Source: Lenisia limosa | Taxonomy: Eukaryota > Breviatea | DNA: 43,470 nucleotides | Direction: 5' to 3' | NCBI GenBank assembly: GCA_001655205.1 | Contig: LPNZ01009557.1 | Span: forward strand, 1-43,470 | In this document: piece by piece, positions 12,601 through 23,270 of the stretch | Numbering within the stretch: the stretch's first letter is position 1 | How the letters are laid out: each line of letters starts with the position of its first letter | Translations under genes and position numbers: made by a program | Notes under the pieces: model-generated | What the model was told of the DNA's origin: nothing | Databases searched by the model: none | Seen by the model: only the letters and a program-made list of their open reading frames with translations

Positions 12601-15600
12601 TAGCAAAAAATGGGTAGGGTGGATTCGCTGAGCTTGCCTGCTGGTCAACTAAAGGATGTTAACTGGGGGAAAGTTGCAAATCACATTTGCATGCATGGAG
12701 TTCAGTTCAATCTTATGATTTTGTAACGTTTCATGATTCACCTTTGCTCGACAAATCCTCAATTAGTATTTTCCAGTCAAAATATAGTCAAACTCAAGGG
12801 TGACAGTTTCAGAATTACAAAAAATAATTTGACTATTAATGAGATATCATCATATATCGATATATCATATATCATTACGTATTATTTATCAGAGAATATA
12901 TTACATGTTTGATGCACACCAACCAGTATTATCATATTCCTTGTCGAAGAAATACGGACATGTCGGAAGAGCCTTCTAAAAATAGTAATTGGAGCCTTTT
13001 CATATGATGTGACACAATATAACAGTTTGCTTTGACAAAAGTCATTCAATGTAAAATTGATATGATAATTTGGCAGTGAAATACACCCTCTTACAATGTC
13101 AAACTTCTCTGACTTAATTGAGAGTTCATTTGGGACAATGATTGTGAATTTAAGGATAGATTTGACAGTACGGTAAACACCAGGCGCAAGGGCAACCATA
13201 TTGGTGACAGTGATTCTACCTATACTTTCTTGAGAATAGAACCCAAAAATGGTCTTCCAAAATGTTTGATCAATTTTTGTGAAGATTGCTCTTGGTGTTA
13301 ATACATAATTAATCGTGTTTCAAAACAAATAACAACTGCTGCAAACCTCTTGTTACAATGTATTCCCCGTTTTCTTCAACTTTCATTGGGCAATCGGCCA
13401 TCACAATTTCCATGTCCAAGTCCGATGAGTACTTGTCACTTCAAAGTTATCTCAAAAACAGAACGTGCAAATAAAAATGTTGATTTTATGACAATAGAAT
13501 CTTGATTCAAAACTGGTACTTCTCATTGTGACCTCACCTGCACGTCTCATCATTCTTCCCTTTAATCCAATAAGGACCGGGGTAGACGCATGCGGAATGT
13601 GGGCCAGTCTAAATGGTTAAGTCGTCTGTTTAAACCAATTTTGTTTCATGCCTATGTATTGGTTATAGTACATTTTTAGAATGTCAAATATCATTCTGTA
13701 AACTTGTATAACAGTTTTCAGCTATACTATCCCTCAAATATGTTCATAAAAATTACCCAAGCTAACAGCTTTGTTAAGTTCAATTCTCACAACGTCAGAA
13801 TTGGTTAGTGTTAGAGATTCGACCTAAATAGTAAGTCACTTTTGAGATGTATTATTCTCATACATGGAGTCGCAGGCTTCCATGGGAAACGTTACTGTCG
13901 TTTGAAAGAACCACCTAAAGAATATAAAACAGACACTGTTAACGTCAGCTGATATTTCAAACAAAAAAATTGATCGAACAATAAGACCGCTATCCCAATC
14001 TTCAAACTTTAGTCATCATTGAGTTCCCAGTGGCAACAAGCTCCTCACAGTGTGATGATGGGGCAAAGTAGACTGAAAATATCATTCGCCTCCAAAGAAT
14101 GTGTTTCTAGCGGGAATATATTTGAGATAATCAAAGATAGTTGACCTCCTCCAATTCTGCATTTTAGATACCCACTCACCACAGTGCTTGTGGTAACAAA
14201 CTTCGTTGTGACTACACCTCAGGCCGCATGAACCGCAGTTATTCGGGTCATTTTGGAATTGCGTTATTGGCCTCGGAAAAGTCAGCAGTCAAAATACTTG
14301 TCAAAAGAGGGACACATATTGAATCTCACATTTCAAAAAGACTAATATTTTGGTTTTACATCCTAAACCAGCACGTGAATGAGCCTACATGCAGGAGCTC
14401 TGGCATTCTTTGTGCCCCAGGCCACAGATACATTTGTGTCCGCCTAATGTTGAAGGCTCGCATATCTAAATTGTTCAGTTGGGTTTTTAGATTTCTATGT
14501 AGAAATAGGAAATGCAATCAGAATACCTGGTCATGCCGACAACACAATGAAGGGTTGAAATTACACTCTAACTTCCCAGCAGGACAAGTATCGCCTGTCT
14601 GACACTCACCTGAAATATGAATCTTCTTTGGTTTTTCCCGTGAAAACAAAGCAAGAAAATGAGAAAAATATCACCCAGTCATACCATAAATGCATTTTTG
14701 GTGCGGCATGCATGGATTGTTACATCGTCCACAGTGTTGATTGGAAATCATAATATTTTCTGCATGTCAAAAGTAGTATTATATCATATTAATACAATTT
14801 GCCACAGATGAAATATTTTGATCAAAATTATAGCCTTTCATGTTGAAAATTTGAAGTACTAATATAATATTGGCGTGTTTGATTGTTCAAACATGAAGTA
14901 TGTGGTGCAATGTTGCCATTGATGCCCAAACCCACTGCAGCTCCCGTCACAGCTAAAAAACTTAAGTTGAATAGAATTTGTCATATGGCTTGAGTTTAGG
15001 CATCAGAACAAATTTGGATATACATATGATGATCCTTGAATTAAGTATAGCAATCAATCATGGTTTGTTAACCTTTGTCTGATTCATGCAGTATTTAAAA
15101 TTGCTCCCTCACAAGAGTTCATTGAAGCCACATCCACATGCGAAACGGTTGGTCTCAAAGTCAACGTGGCAGTGCTGATGTGTCAAATTGTTGAGAGTGT
15201 ACGCACTTGGATTAATATTTTCCTTTAATAAACTTGAAAAAAATGAGAATATGAATATTATTGATAGTTTGAAATTCATTTAGGCAAAAATAACCCAAGT
15301 TAAACGTACAATACATTAGAACAGCATGCCAACCTCGTCATATTTGCAGCACAGCGTGTAGTCGTCAACGAAGCCCGGACAAGGTTTCTACTTGGTTAAA
15401 AAACAGGTACAAAAAAGGTACAAAAAGCTAAAACACATGGCTAAAATAGGTTATGTCATCAGAAGCTTACAGTTGAATTCGGACACTCCTTGACACATTT
15501 TCCCTTTTCGTTGCACTCCAACCCAGTTTCGCAACATATTTCTCCACACACTTCCCGTTGGTCAAAGCACTCTGTAGTTGTAACAAAAACAGAATAGCGG

Positions 15601-16247
15601 TCTTATCATATCTTGTAGAAATATATAAAGCAAATAAATTTGTATCTGGCCGAAGCCATCTACACCATCATGCTTATAAGAGATTGGAGATATAAGATAT
15701 GCATATAGTTACTATGGAAGAGGATGCAAAAATATGTTAAGATCGTATTGTCAAGCAGAAGTTGATTATTATGTCAACACAGACTCAATCTTCATCGTTA
15801 TACAAAATCTCTTCATACCACACTTGCCGTTTGAGCACCACGCTCCTTTGGGACAAATATGGCCACATGACCCGCAATTATGACTCGACTAATTTGGCAT
15901 GAAATGAAGTTTCTGCTATCTTACATTTCAGGTAAGTGAAATTAGATTACGTTAATCATATCTATAAGACCACATTACCTGTATGGTGCATTTGTTATTA
16001 CAAATCAGTCCTCCCTCACACGTAAGTGCTGAAAGTTAAGAAAAATGGTGATTCCAGTAAAGAGAGTTCCAAGCAAAACAAGTCATAACTGTGACAATGG
16101 TTAATGGTTGGACCTTCTGACTGTACCTTTCTTTATTTCATTCTCAATTGTCTCAATCATTCTCTTACCTGAAACATCAAAGGAGAAGAGGAGAACACCA
16201 AGAAGAAGAATAAAATTGAAGGCAACGCGGTGTTGTAGATGTGACAT
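9616..16247 (-). CDS. Large cysteine-rich type I membrane protein with signal peptide
   Basis: Predicted single-pass cell-surface protein of about 826 aa. Exons: 16247-16169, 16028-15979, 15888-15819, 15571-15471, 15387-15334, 15174-15113, 14952-14936 (17 nt), 14759-14685, 14609-14527, 14465-14389, 14271-14180, 14072-14008, 13914-13864, 13823-13767, 13608-13538, 13438-13347, 13219-13095, 12975-12924, 12648-12581, 12465-12346, 12213-12166, 12029-11978, 11892-11848, 11766-11694, 11634-11541, 11178-11123, 10942-10855, 10721-10648, 10592-10526, 10477-10409, 10282-10226, 10169-10065, 9933-9847, 9720-9616. All joints keep frame. The N-terminus is a signal peptide (FNFILLLGVLLFSFDVS). Cys-rich repeats follow, such as NCGSCGHICPKGAWCSNGKC, HCGRCNNPCMPHQKC and NCGSCGLRCSHNEVC (NCGxCGxxC, as in STIG1-like proteins). 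A long beta-type ectodomain comes next, then an EGF-like NPCLSDNGGC, a TM helix (GATAGLGLISAVVCCC) and a basic tail (SRARKKREIEDLTEF). Function unknown; adhesin or receptor is inference. Confidence 0.85.
10693..10776. repeat. 42-bp direct tandem duplication across a splice acceptor
   Basis: Two adjacent 42-bp copies (10693-10734 and 10735-10776) differ at only two positions. The unit carries the start of a coding exon (ANDLVSNSTL on the minus strand) together with its AG acceptor, so the gene has two in-frame acceptors, at 10721 and 10763. The copy length is 14 codons, so either choice keeps the frame. Confidence 0.95.
15636..15700 (+). repeat. Dispersed repeat family B, copy 1
   Basis: The core GGCCGAAGCCATCTACACCA is followed by TCATGCTTATAAGAGATT and preceded by an AAATAAATTTGTATCT stretch. 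It shares this layout with copies near 22141, 28519, 29481, 29881, 35121 and 38811. It lies inside intron 15572-15818 of the Cys-rich membrane protein gene. Confidence 0.8.
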
Positions 16248-16853
16248 TCTGCTGTCAGCAAGTGTTGTTTATGTTCGCAGTGTCTTCCAATCTGAACGTC
16301 ACCTGAATGTACTTAACAGATTAAACATTGGCTGATTATTTGAATTATGGAATGGATAATACTCACTTTCTAACAGATTGCTTCAAACACTTAGTATTGA
16401 TAAGTGAAAATCTTCCATATAAGGAATCTTTAGGTAGTGCTTTTTAAGAGGATTTCAGACGCGATATTTGTGTAAATTCAATTATAATTGCTATTTAGCA
16501 CACAGAAAATAAGAGAAAGCTCCTTGGTTCCTTGGGATCCAATACGCCGCCGTGTGAAAATGCCTCTTTCTTTACCGTTTTTTGTTTCTCTTGCTCCTCT
16601 TCCTCCACCTGTACTAGCAACTATAATAATAATAATAAATACATAACACTGCGCGTCACTAAAACTCTAAAACAAGTTTGCTCTGAGCTTGTCTAACTCA
16701 AGTCATCAGCATCTCACCTTCACAGCACCCTCTTTAAGTAGTACACCGCAACCAACACCCATGAACATTTAAGGGCTTGATCATTTAAAGGTTGGAGGGG
16801 GGGGGGTGCTGTCCTTTTCTTGAGCACAGTTTCATTCGTATCCACCTAGTGAA
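16248..16853. promoter_or_regulatory. Divergent intergenic region between the membrane-protein and ubiquitin-like genes
   Basis: These 606 bases lie between two outward-pointing start codons. They contain a run of AAT triplets near 16627 and a G10 tract at 16797-16806, about 50 bases before the ubiquitin-like gene ATG. No recognisable promoter motif and no ORF with coding character. Confidence 0.35.
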
Positions 16854-19800
16854 ATGAAAACCACTTCCAAAGCCACCGCTGCCCAGAGGGAGGTTTTTGA
16901 GTACTTCCTCGGCGACGATGTTCTGGGTCCTGATATGACGGTGGCAGAGTTTTTTGCCAATAAAAGACTGGTGTGTTTCTTGCCCCTAGTTGGCAATTAC
17001 TATTCAGCTTAATTATGTTACACAAGACGTTGAAGATACTCTTGACAACTATGACGCTTCCGAGCTTAGCCACCAACAAGACTCCAAAAGGCAGAAGTTT
17101 GTCAAAGGTGTAGCTCTCAATATGTACGCAGGATATTGAAAGAACAACTGATGTGATGATGTACTGATTATGTAGTCTTGTTACTTGTTTGACAAAGCAA
17201 TCGTTCCAAGGGTACATAACAGGGGAGGTTCAACAAATAGTTGACGATCGTTTAATTGATGTCATTCTGGAGAATATTGCTGGCGATACGATACACTTCA
17301 CGCTTAATCCGAATGAAAATGTCAAGTCCTTGAAAGAAAGAATGGAAGCTGAAGCATCGCGTAAGTCTTGTGTCATATTTACCTTTCTTATGATATTACC
17401 AATTTATCTTTATGTTGTTTTCTCATCTTATGAACATCCTTTTCTTGTTTGTGACGTGTGGATTTGTATATTGTAGTGTTTTTGTTCTACTTACCAAGCC
17501 TTCTATCAAGAGAGCGAAACAGTTGTAGAATAACATTTACGCCAAAATCCAAGCCAATTCACAGCTTCGTAGATTTCTTGGTCTTACTGACAATTTCAGT
17601 TCCCCAAGCACACCAGAGTTTGTTTTTCAATGGCCAAGAACTGGATGACTTCAGTACCTTACATTCCAACGGAATCCAGAACCTTTCAATCTTAAAGCTG
17701 AAGTGTGAATTTCCTGAAGGTTTGCAAGATCTGCACCTCCCCCCCCCCCCCNNNNNNNNNNNNNNNNNNNNNNNNNNNNNNNNNNNNNNNNNNNNNNNNN
17801 NNNNNNNNNNNNNNNNNNNNNNNNNNNNNNATCTCCAAAAGTACGTTATTTTCTGATTAATCCTCGAGAAATACATCGGTATTATTGCAATAAGAATCGA
17901 CTGTGGTCTTTGGATCAACTAATAAAGCTAGACCCTGTGCACCAAAGTTCAGCCGACAACAACAGTCCTTTCTTTGTAAACTACAATGGAGTCAGCAACA
18001 ACCCTTGTTCGAGACAAGTTCGGCCACATGACTTCATAAGCTCGTTCAAAGACTCTCTTCAACAGAATTATCGTATGTTGAGCTAACAGCATTGTTTTAG
18101 CTTGGAGAATCCTTTTTTTTTCCTATAAAAAACTATTTATAAAATGTGTTTAATATGTGTCCATTTTGATAGCTTACATTTTATTCTACCCTGAAATAAG
18201 TGGATTATTCCTTGTTGTGTTATTTTGAACTGGAAGTCACTTACTCATTACAGCCACTCGAATGGTATGCTCTTCTTTGATGCGCGACTCTTGTGTTCTT
18301 GAGGATGACAAAACATTTTTTGATTATCAAATTGAAAGCCGCACAACCCTGAAGGCGCAATATTTGGCAGAACCTGAGGAACAAAGTGAGTAGTTACCCT
18401 TTTATTTACATGTTGTATTGTTGATTATCGGAAACAAATATCGTTGTGGTCATTGTTAATCAATTATGTCCCTTTTTATCGCTCATTTTGACAGTAATTT
18501 ATAAAAAGAGTGGGGTGTACTGTTGGATAGAAATTTTCATTGACAAAATTGGGATAAAGTAACAAAATGCCCCTCAGTGAGCCCATCACCCCCTGAATCC
18601 GTTACTTCTAACGGGTGGACCGAAGCCGTGTCAAGCTCACCACGCCGCCCCCCACCCACCCAAGCCAACGCGATGAAAGTCCAGTTTATTCCGTTCTCTG
18701 GGGCACCGGTGGGAGTTGAGGTTCAAAAAACCACTCTTATCGGCGAGTTCAAGAAGTCTGTCATGTCACCTAACTGTAGGTTACGGTTCCTTTGTCGTTT
18801 TTCTGTATTGATATCAATATCATCAACGCTTTTATTAAAAAAACAAATGTGAACAAAACAGTACCGTTCGAGAAGCAAGTCATCACCGAGATGGGCCGTT
18901 CACTCGATGACACCAAGTCCTTCGAGGACAACCAGCTCAGTAACCTTGCGACCCTCAAAATCGAAAACGTCATCAATGGTAAGGTGTTGTATTTTTATAT
19001 ATCATATGCATAAATAGAATATCATATGATATAATAATAATATATACCAATATAAATTAGTATATTATTATATATTATTACTTGGTTGGTGCGTTAAAAC
19101 GATGATATGACAGACATTAGGGACCTATTGTAGACTGTTTTTTTTTTTTGTTTTTTTGAAGCTATGATGGTTCTAAAGTATTATATCATACAGTATATGA
19201 TTAATTGTGCAGGAGAAAACGACTTCATAAAAGTGATGGTTCATTTCGACCCTGGAAATTTGCAACTTTTCTTTGTCCCCATTGTTCCCTCTATTACAGT
19301 TGGAAGTCTCAAGTACAAAATCATGCAGCAATCGGAAGGTAATATGTGCACTATTCTGTTCACCTCCATAATCCTGAGATATGTTGCTTTGTATGGCATC
19401 GGTCTCTGGATCTTTTTATCTCACTTTATATTCAAGAACATCATGGGATTGGGCGACTGACTTATTCTATCAGTTCCTCAGAAGAATCAGGTTCTGATTT
19501 ACAATGGACAAGTAATTGATGGAAACCACAAAACTCTTGACAGCTGTAAAGTAAACTTGAGAGACCAAATCAACTGCATCAAATCGAACAATAGTAGGTG
19601 CAACATCGTAGCATTAGTTTTTTTTTAATATGTACTTTCTTATCAGACCACATCTTAGATAATACTATATTTCGAAATTGTGTATCATAGGTATACCTGT
19701 CGCCAACTTAATTCTCGTTGTTTCTCACTGTTTTAGTCCCACTTCCTCCATCACTCAAGGTTCCAATCACTATTAAAACGCTGACAGGCAAAAGGATTCC

Positions 19801-20130
19801 ACTCTTAATCACGCCTCTTAGTACCATTCTTTCTGTCAAGTTACATATCATGGAGCAAGAAGGAAGTTTGTGGTTGTGATGATGGGTATACATAGTATTG
19901 TGTATAGTACTATATCATACATAACACAATGTATAAATATGAAAGATATCATTCTTGTCTTGTGCTTTTTCTCATTCTCTCAAATCAATTATACAATCAC
20001 CTCTTCAGTTCCCGATAGCCATCAGAGACTGGTTTATGCCGGCCAGCAGCTCGATGGCAGCCGCCTCCTCTTTGAGTATAACATTGGAGCTAACGCCACT
20101 CTTCACCTTGTTTTGTCAATGGGAATCTAA
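16854..20130 (+). CDS. Protein with five diverged ubiquitin-like domains
   Basis: About 529 aa. Exons: 16854-16970, 16990-17107, 17211-17360, 17600-17719, 17932-18072, 18254-18385, 18578-18775, 18862-18978, 19213-19338, 19474-19593, 19737-19865, 20009-20130. The N-terminal 80 residues are unlike the rest. After that, each ubiquitin-like unit is coded by two exons split by a phase-1 intron in the alpha1-to-beta3 region. Unit 1: VILENIAGDTIHFTLNPNEN, then SLFFNGQELDDFSTL. Unit 2: VRPHDFISSFKDSLQ. Unit 3: KVQFIPFSGAPVGVEV. Unit 4: VMVHFDPGNLQLFFV, then VLIYNGQVIDG. Unit 5: ITIKTLTGKRIPLLI, then RLVYAGQQLDGSRLLF and LHLVLSMGI. Unit 5 is closest to ubiquitin. The chain ends MGI, not GG, so it is not a polyubiquitin precursor that could be cut and conjugated in the usual way. 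More likely it is a scaffold or decoy for ubiquitin-binding partners (inference). Gap 17752-17830 lies in an intron but could hide sequence. Confidence 0.9.
19013..19084. repeat. AT-only low-complexity tract in an intron
   Basis: Almost pure A/T sequence with short palindromes such as ATATCATATGATAT and repeats of ATAATAAT and TATTATTATA. It sits in the intron between 18978 and 19213 of the ubiquitin-like gene. Similar tracts occur near 12050-12110 and 12840-12880. Confidence 0.8.
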
Positions 20131-20609
20131 GATTTCTCTGTTCTGTTCCTTCATGACCGCTATAACGGTTTTGATGGTAATTCATGGGAACAGTTTGAAA
20201 ACTAGTATATGCATCATCATATAACAATTATATAATTTGACTCTTCGGCACTGCTGCGGCACCGCATACATAACCGTTGGCTTTTAATATTTTAAAATAA
20301 ATTGTTAAAAAAAAGGCTATGGGCCAAGAAGACAATAAGGATGATCTGAGATCGCTTTCCCCACCAACAATTTTTCGTTGGAAAAATTTGGAGGAGACGC
20401 ACGGCTTGCGCACGGCTGACGCACGGTAGTTTGTGGGTGGCTAGAAGATAGAAGAGAGAGGCAGGAGGAGAGGTAGGAGAGAGACAAGACAAGCGCATTC
20501 AAATCTTGAGACGAGTTATGTGATCCTGATTCTTCGTATTCGTACCTATCCCCATCATGTTTGTGGATTATCTTGTTCTTTTCACGCCCATTCAATTGCT
20601 TCCTTCAGA
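20131..20609 (+). promoter_or_regulatory. Upstream region of the ankyrin gene, with hairpin and triple repeat
   Basis: This 479-base gap between two co-directional genes must hold the terminator of one and the promoter of the next. It has a perfect 8-bp stem with a 4-nt loop at 20369-20388 (AATTTTTC GTTG GAAAAATT), then an 11-bp unit in three tandem copies, then an A/G-rich purine tract around 20440-20490. None of these matches a motif I can name. Confidence 0.35.
20396..20428. repeat. 11-bp unit in three tandem copies
   Basis: GACGCACGGCT, TGCGCACGGCT and GACGCACGGTA follow each other directly, about 180 bases upstream of the ankyrin gene start and a few bases after a hairpin. The unit is GC-rich in an AT-rich setting, which makes it a candidate factor-binding array. 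Confidence 0.85.
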
Positions 20610-23160
20610 ATGAAGATATTTTATAAGCTTACTGCGTTGTGATTTTGTGTGCATTGGCATTTGTGTCATCGCTCAGGTTTGATCTTGCTGGCCCCTTGAA
20701 GCCACAGATCACAAAATCAAGACCCCCAACCACTTTTGTGTCAGCTGTTGAGGCTGGAAATCTTCAGGCTGCGAAGGAGCTTTTTACAGAGGCTGACTTG
20801 AATCAGACAAACAGCAGAGTGAGGGGGGCTTGATATTCTCGTCTTCTCTCTTCCCCAATTTATATGGATTAATATTTCAGGGTCGAACACCCCTTCATAT
20901 TGCCAGTCGAAAGGGCCATGGTTCTGTTGTTGAATTTCTCCTATTTAAAGGAGCCGATGTGTCCTCCCGTGATGGCCTGGTATGGTAGGGGTTTGTGAAA
21001 CCTAGTATAGATATAAATACACCTCCTAGGTGAAACCTCTGTGTTATTTATGACTTTTGAGCATCTTTCTTTACCCTTTGTGTATGGGGAGAGTAAATGT
21101 TGAGAAATTTTTTGTGATCAATTGAAATTTTTTTCTGCTCTACTCCTTTGTTTGAAGTAAACCCCCCCTTTTTTTTATTGGGTAATATTTTACCACAAAA
21201 GAATACAACTTCCTTTTTTTACACCCGTTTTGATAGAGTTGTTGGTCGCACTTGCTCCTGTCGATTTCTTCCTGTACTCTTAATTTCCCATTCACCCAAA
21301 CTCGCACAAGCAATTATCGTTTTATTGTGTAACAACCTTGTTTTACTGACCAACAGCAACATACGGCGCTACACCTTGCTGCCATGTCGGACAACACGGA
21401 AGTAGTGGAATTCCTTGTGCAAGGTGGCGCAGATATCCACTCTCGAGATTCTGAAGTAGGCATTCAGCTGAGGGGTTTTTGTTTCGCTTGTGGTAGTTTA
21501 TCGCCGTGTGTGTGTGGGGGTTCCAAGAAACTGTTTATAAAATGAAACATTGTTTATGTCGTATGTTTTGGGGACGCAATCAACTGATAAGCTGTAAGAA
21601 CATACATGTGTATTCCTTGTGAAGTTTTGATTAGAAACTCCCCTGCTGGAAAGCTTGGTTAAAGATCACAGGACCTGATGGCACTGCATGTGGCCTCTTT
21701 GCGTGGCCGCGCAGGAGTGGTTGCTCTACTTGTCGAGAAAGGTGCCGAAGTAAACGCGTCAACTCATTCGGTATGCCCCACATTTTGGCTGCTTATTATT
21801 GTGACATCCTTATTTCGAACTGAAACATATTTCAACTTGCTTGATATTTACGACTATTTTATCCATAAGCAAGGCATTGAGAAAAATGATTCAATAATTT
21901 AGTGTCATATGATGAGCCGATAAGTAATAAGTATGTTTCTGTGTCCTTTTATATGATATTGTATTGCTGCAAGAGTGGCAGTCTATATCATCTGTTTTTT
22001 TTTTTGTGCACGTGTTTTTTTTTTTTTTTNNNNNNNNNNNNNNNNNNNNNNNNNNNNNNNNNNNNNNNNNNNNNNNNNNNNNNNATTTCATTCTTCGTGG
22101 CAATCCCCCTTGGACTATTCTCCTATTATACTATGATTCATATCTCTTATAAGCGTGATGGAGTGGACGGCTTTGGCCAGTTACAAATTTGTTTTTTATT
22201 TCTCATTGTTTTTTTCTCAGCTTTACATATGAGCCAATATTTGTTAAGTTAATATTTCATTCCATTAACGTAGTAGGGGAGGCAGCCTTTGCACTACGCA
22301 GCCAAATCGGGACACACCCAAGCTGCAGAAGTTTTGCTCACCTGTGGCGCAGATCCCGACTGTAGAGATAGAGAAGTAGGTAAGGGATCAATTTGACATA
22401 TTCACGAGTAAACTATTGACCAAGTTATAAACTTTGCTTTACTTCCGCTCGCTTCCCAAATTACTGATAATACCAGGACTATACCCCACTGCAACTGGCG
22501 TGTAAGAATGGTTGTGGACAAGTGGCTGAGGCTTTGCTGTACTCAGGTGCCAACCCGCAGCTCAGAACGCAAACTGGGGTATGCTTTTTAAAATGCTGTG
22601 ATATTGCAAACCAAAAAATAAAAAAGATTCTTGTTATCCACTAGAGCTTCACTTTCGGTTCCAATAAAGACTGAACCCTCGATAAATCTTCGATATTTTC
22701 CCAGTCTTTTGCAACCAAAAATGAAATTCTACTATCCACTCCTGAAAGATTACTGATTCAGTATCATTTGTCTCACTCCGTTCTGACTACACAGAAAACA
22801 GCACTTCACCTAGCTTGTCACAACGAGTGCCCACAAATTGTTCGTCTTCTCATTGAACATGGTGCTGTAGTTAACGCCAAAGATAAAGACGTTTGTGGGC
22901 TATGTTGTATGCTGGGGAGGCACACAGAAAGCTGTGTGCACAGAGTTGTAAGGCAAATGATTGGGNNNNNNNNNNNNNNNNNNNNNNNNNNNNNNNNNNN
23001 NNNNNNNNNNNNNNNNNNNNNNNGCTTTTTACCTTTGTCTAACCATTTCAAGGGGCTGACAGCTATTGACACGTCGGCCCGATTGGCACATAAGAAGACT
23101 TTTCTCCTATTATTACACCATGGTGGTGCCCCTGCTATTGTCATGACAAGTACCAACTGA
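20610..23160 (+). CDS. Ankyrin-repeat protein, 290 aa
   Basis: Predicted protein-interaction scaffold made almost wholly of ankyrin repeats. Exons: 20610-20638, 20677-20818, 20881-20979, 21357-21455, 21672-21770, 22277-22375, 22477-22578, 22795-22890, 23053-23160. From the third exon on, every exon is phase 0 and codes one repeat of 32-36 residues. Examples are GRTPLHIASRKGHGSVVEFL, QHTALHLAAMSDNTEVVEFL, GRQPLHYAAKSGHTQAAEVL and KTALHLACHNECPQIVRLLI. The second exon ends a first, weaker repeat (FVSAVEAGNLQAAKELF). The last exon is a capping repeat (GLTAIDTSARLAHKKTFLLL) ending in TSTN. There is no other domain, signal peptide or membrane segment. The start uses a 29-nt first exon (MKIFYKLTA) and a 38-nt intron; a start further upstream cannot be excluded. 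Introns carry one copy each of repeat families A and B. Confidence 0.9.
22141..22190 (-). repeat. Dispersed repeat family B, copy 2
   Basis: On the minus strand this reads TGGCCAAAGCCGTCCACTCC followed by ATCACGCTTATAAGAGATA, matching copy 1 and extending into a shared AAAAAACAAATTTGTAACT flank. It lies in intron 21771-22276 of the ankyrin gene, next to an N gap. Confidence 0.8.
22643..22732 (+). mobile_element. MITE family A, copy 1 (hAT-like)
   Basis: A 90-bp element with imperfect terminal inverted repeats: left end AGCTTCACTTTCGGTTCC, right end GCAACCAAAAATGAAATTC. It is bounded on both sides by TATCCACT, an apparent 8-bp target-site duplication. The centre has CTCGATAAATCTTCGATATT as in copy 2. 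It has no coding capacity and sits in intron 22579-22794 of the ankyrin gene. Confidence 0.8.
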
Positions 23161-23270
23161 GTTTAGTTTTTGTTTTCTTATTTATAGTTGTTTCTTCTTC
23201 GTGAGGTATTTTTTTTATGTAACTGTTCTTCAAAAATAAGTAATTATATTGGAATTAAAGTACAGATTTG

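Noticed and set aside
16854-20130. Polyubiquitin gene
   Set aside because: The repeats are strongly diverged, interrupted by introns, and none ends in Gly-Gly.
20317-20595. A 92-codon minus-strand ORF
   Set aside because: It lies in the promoter-like spacer and is rich in simple repeats; no coding character.
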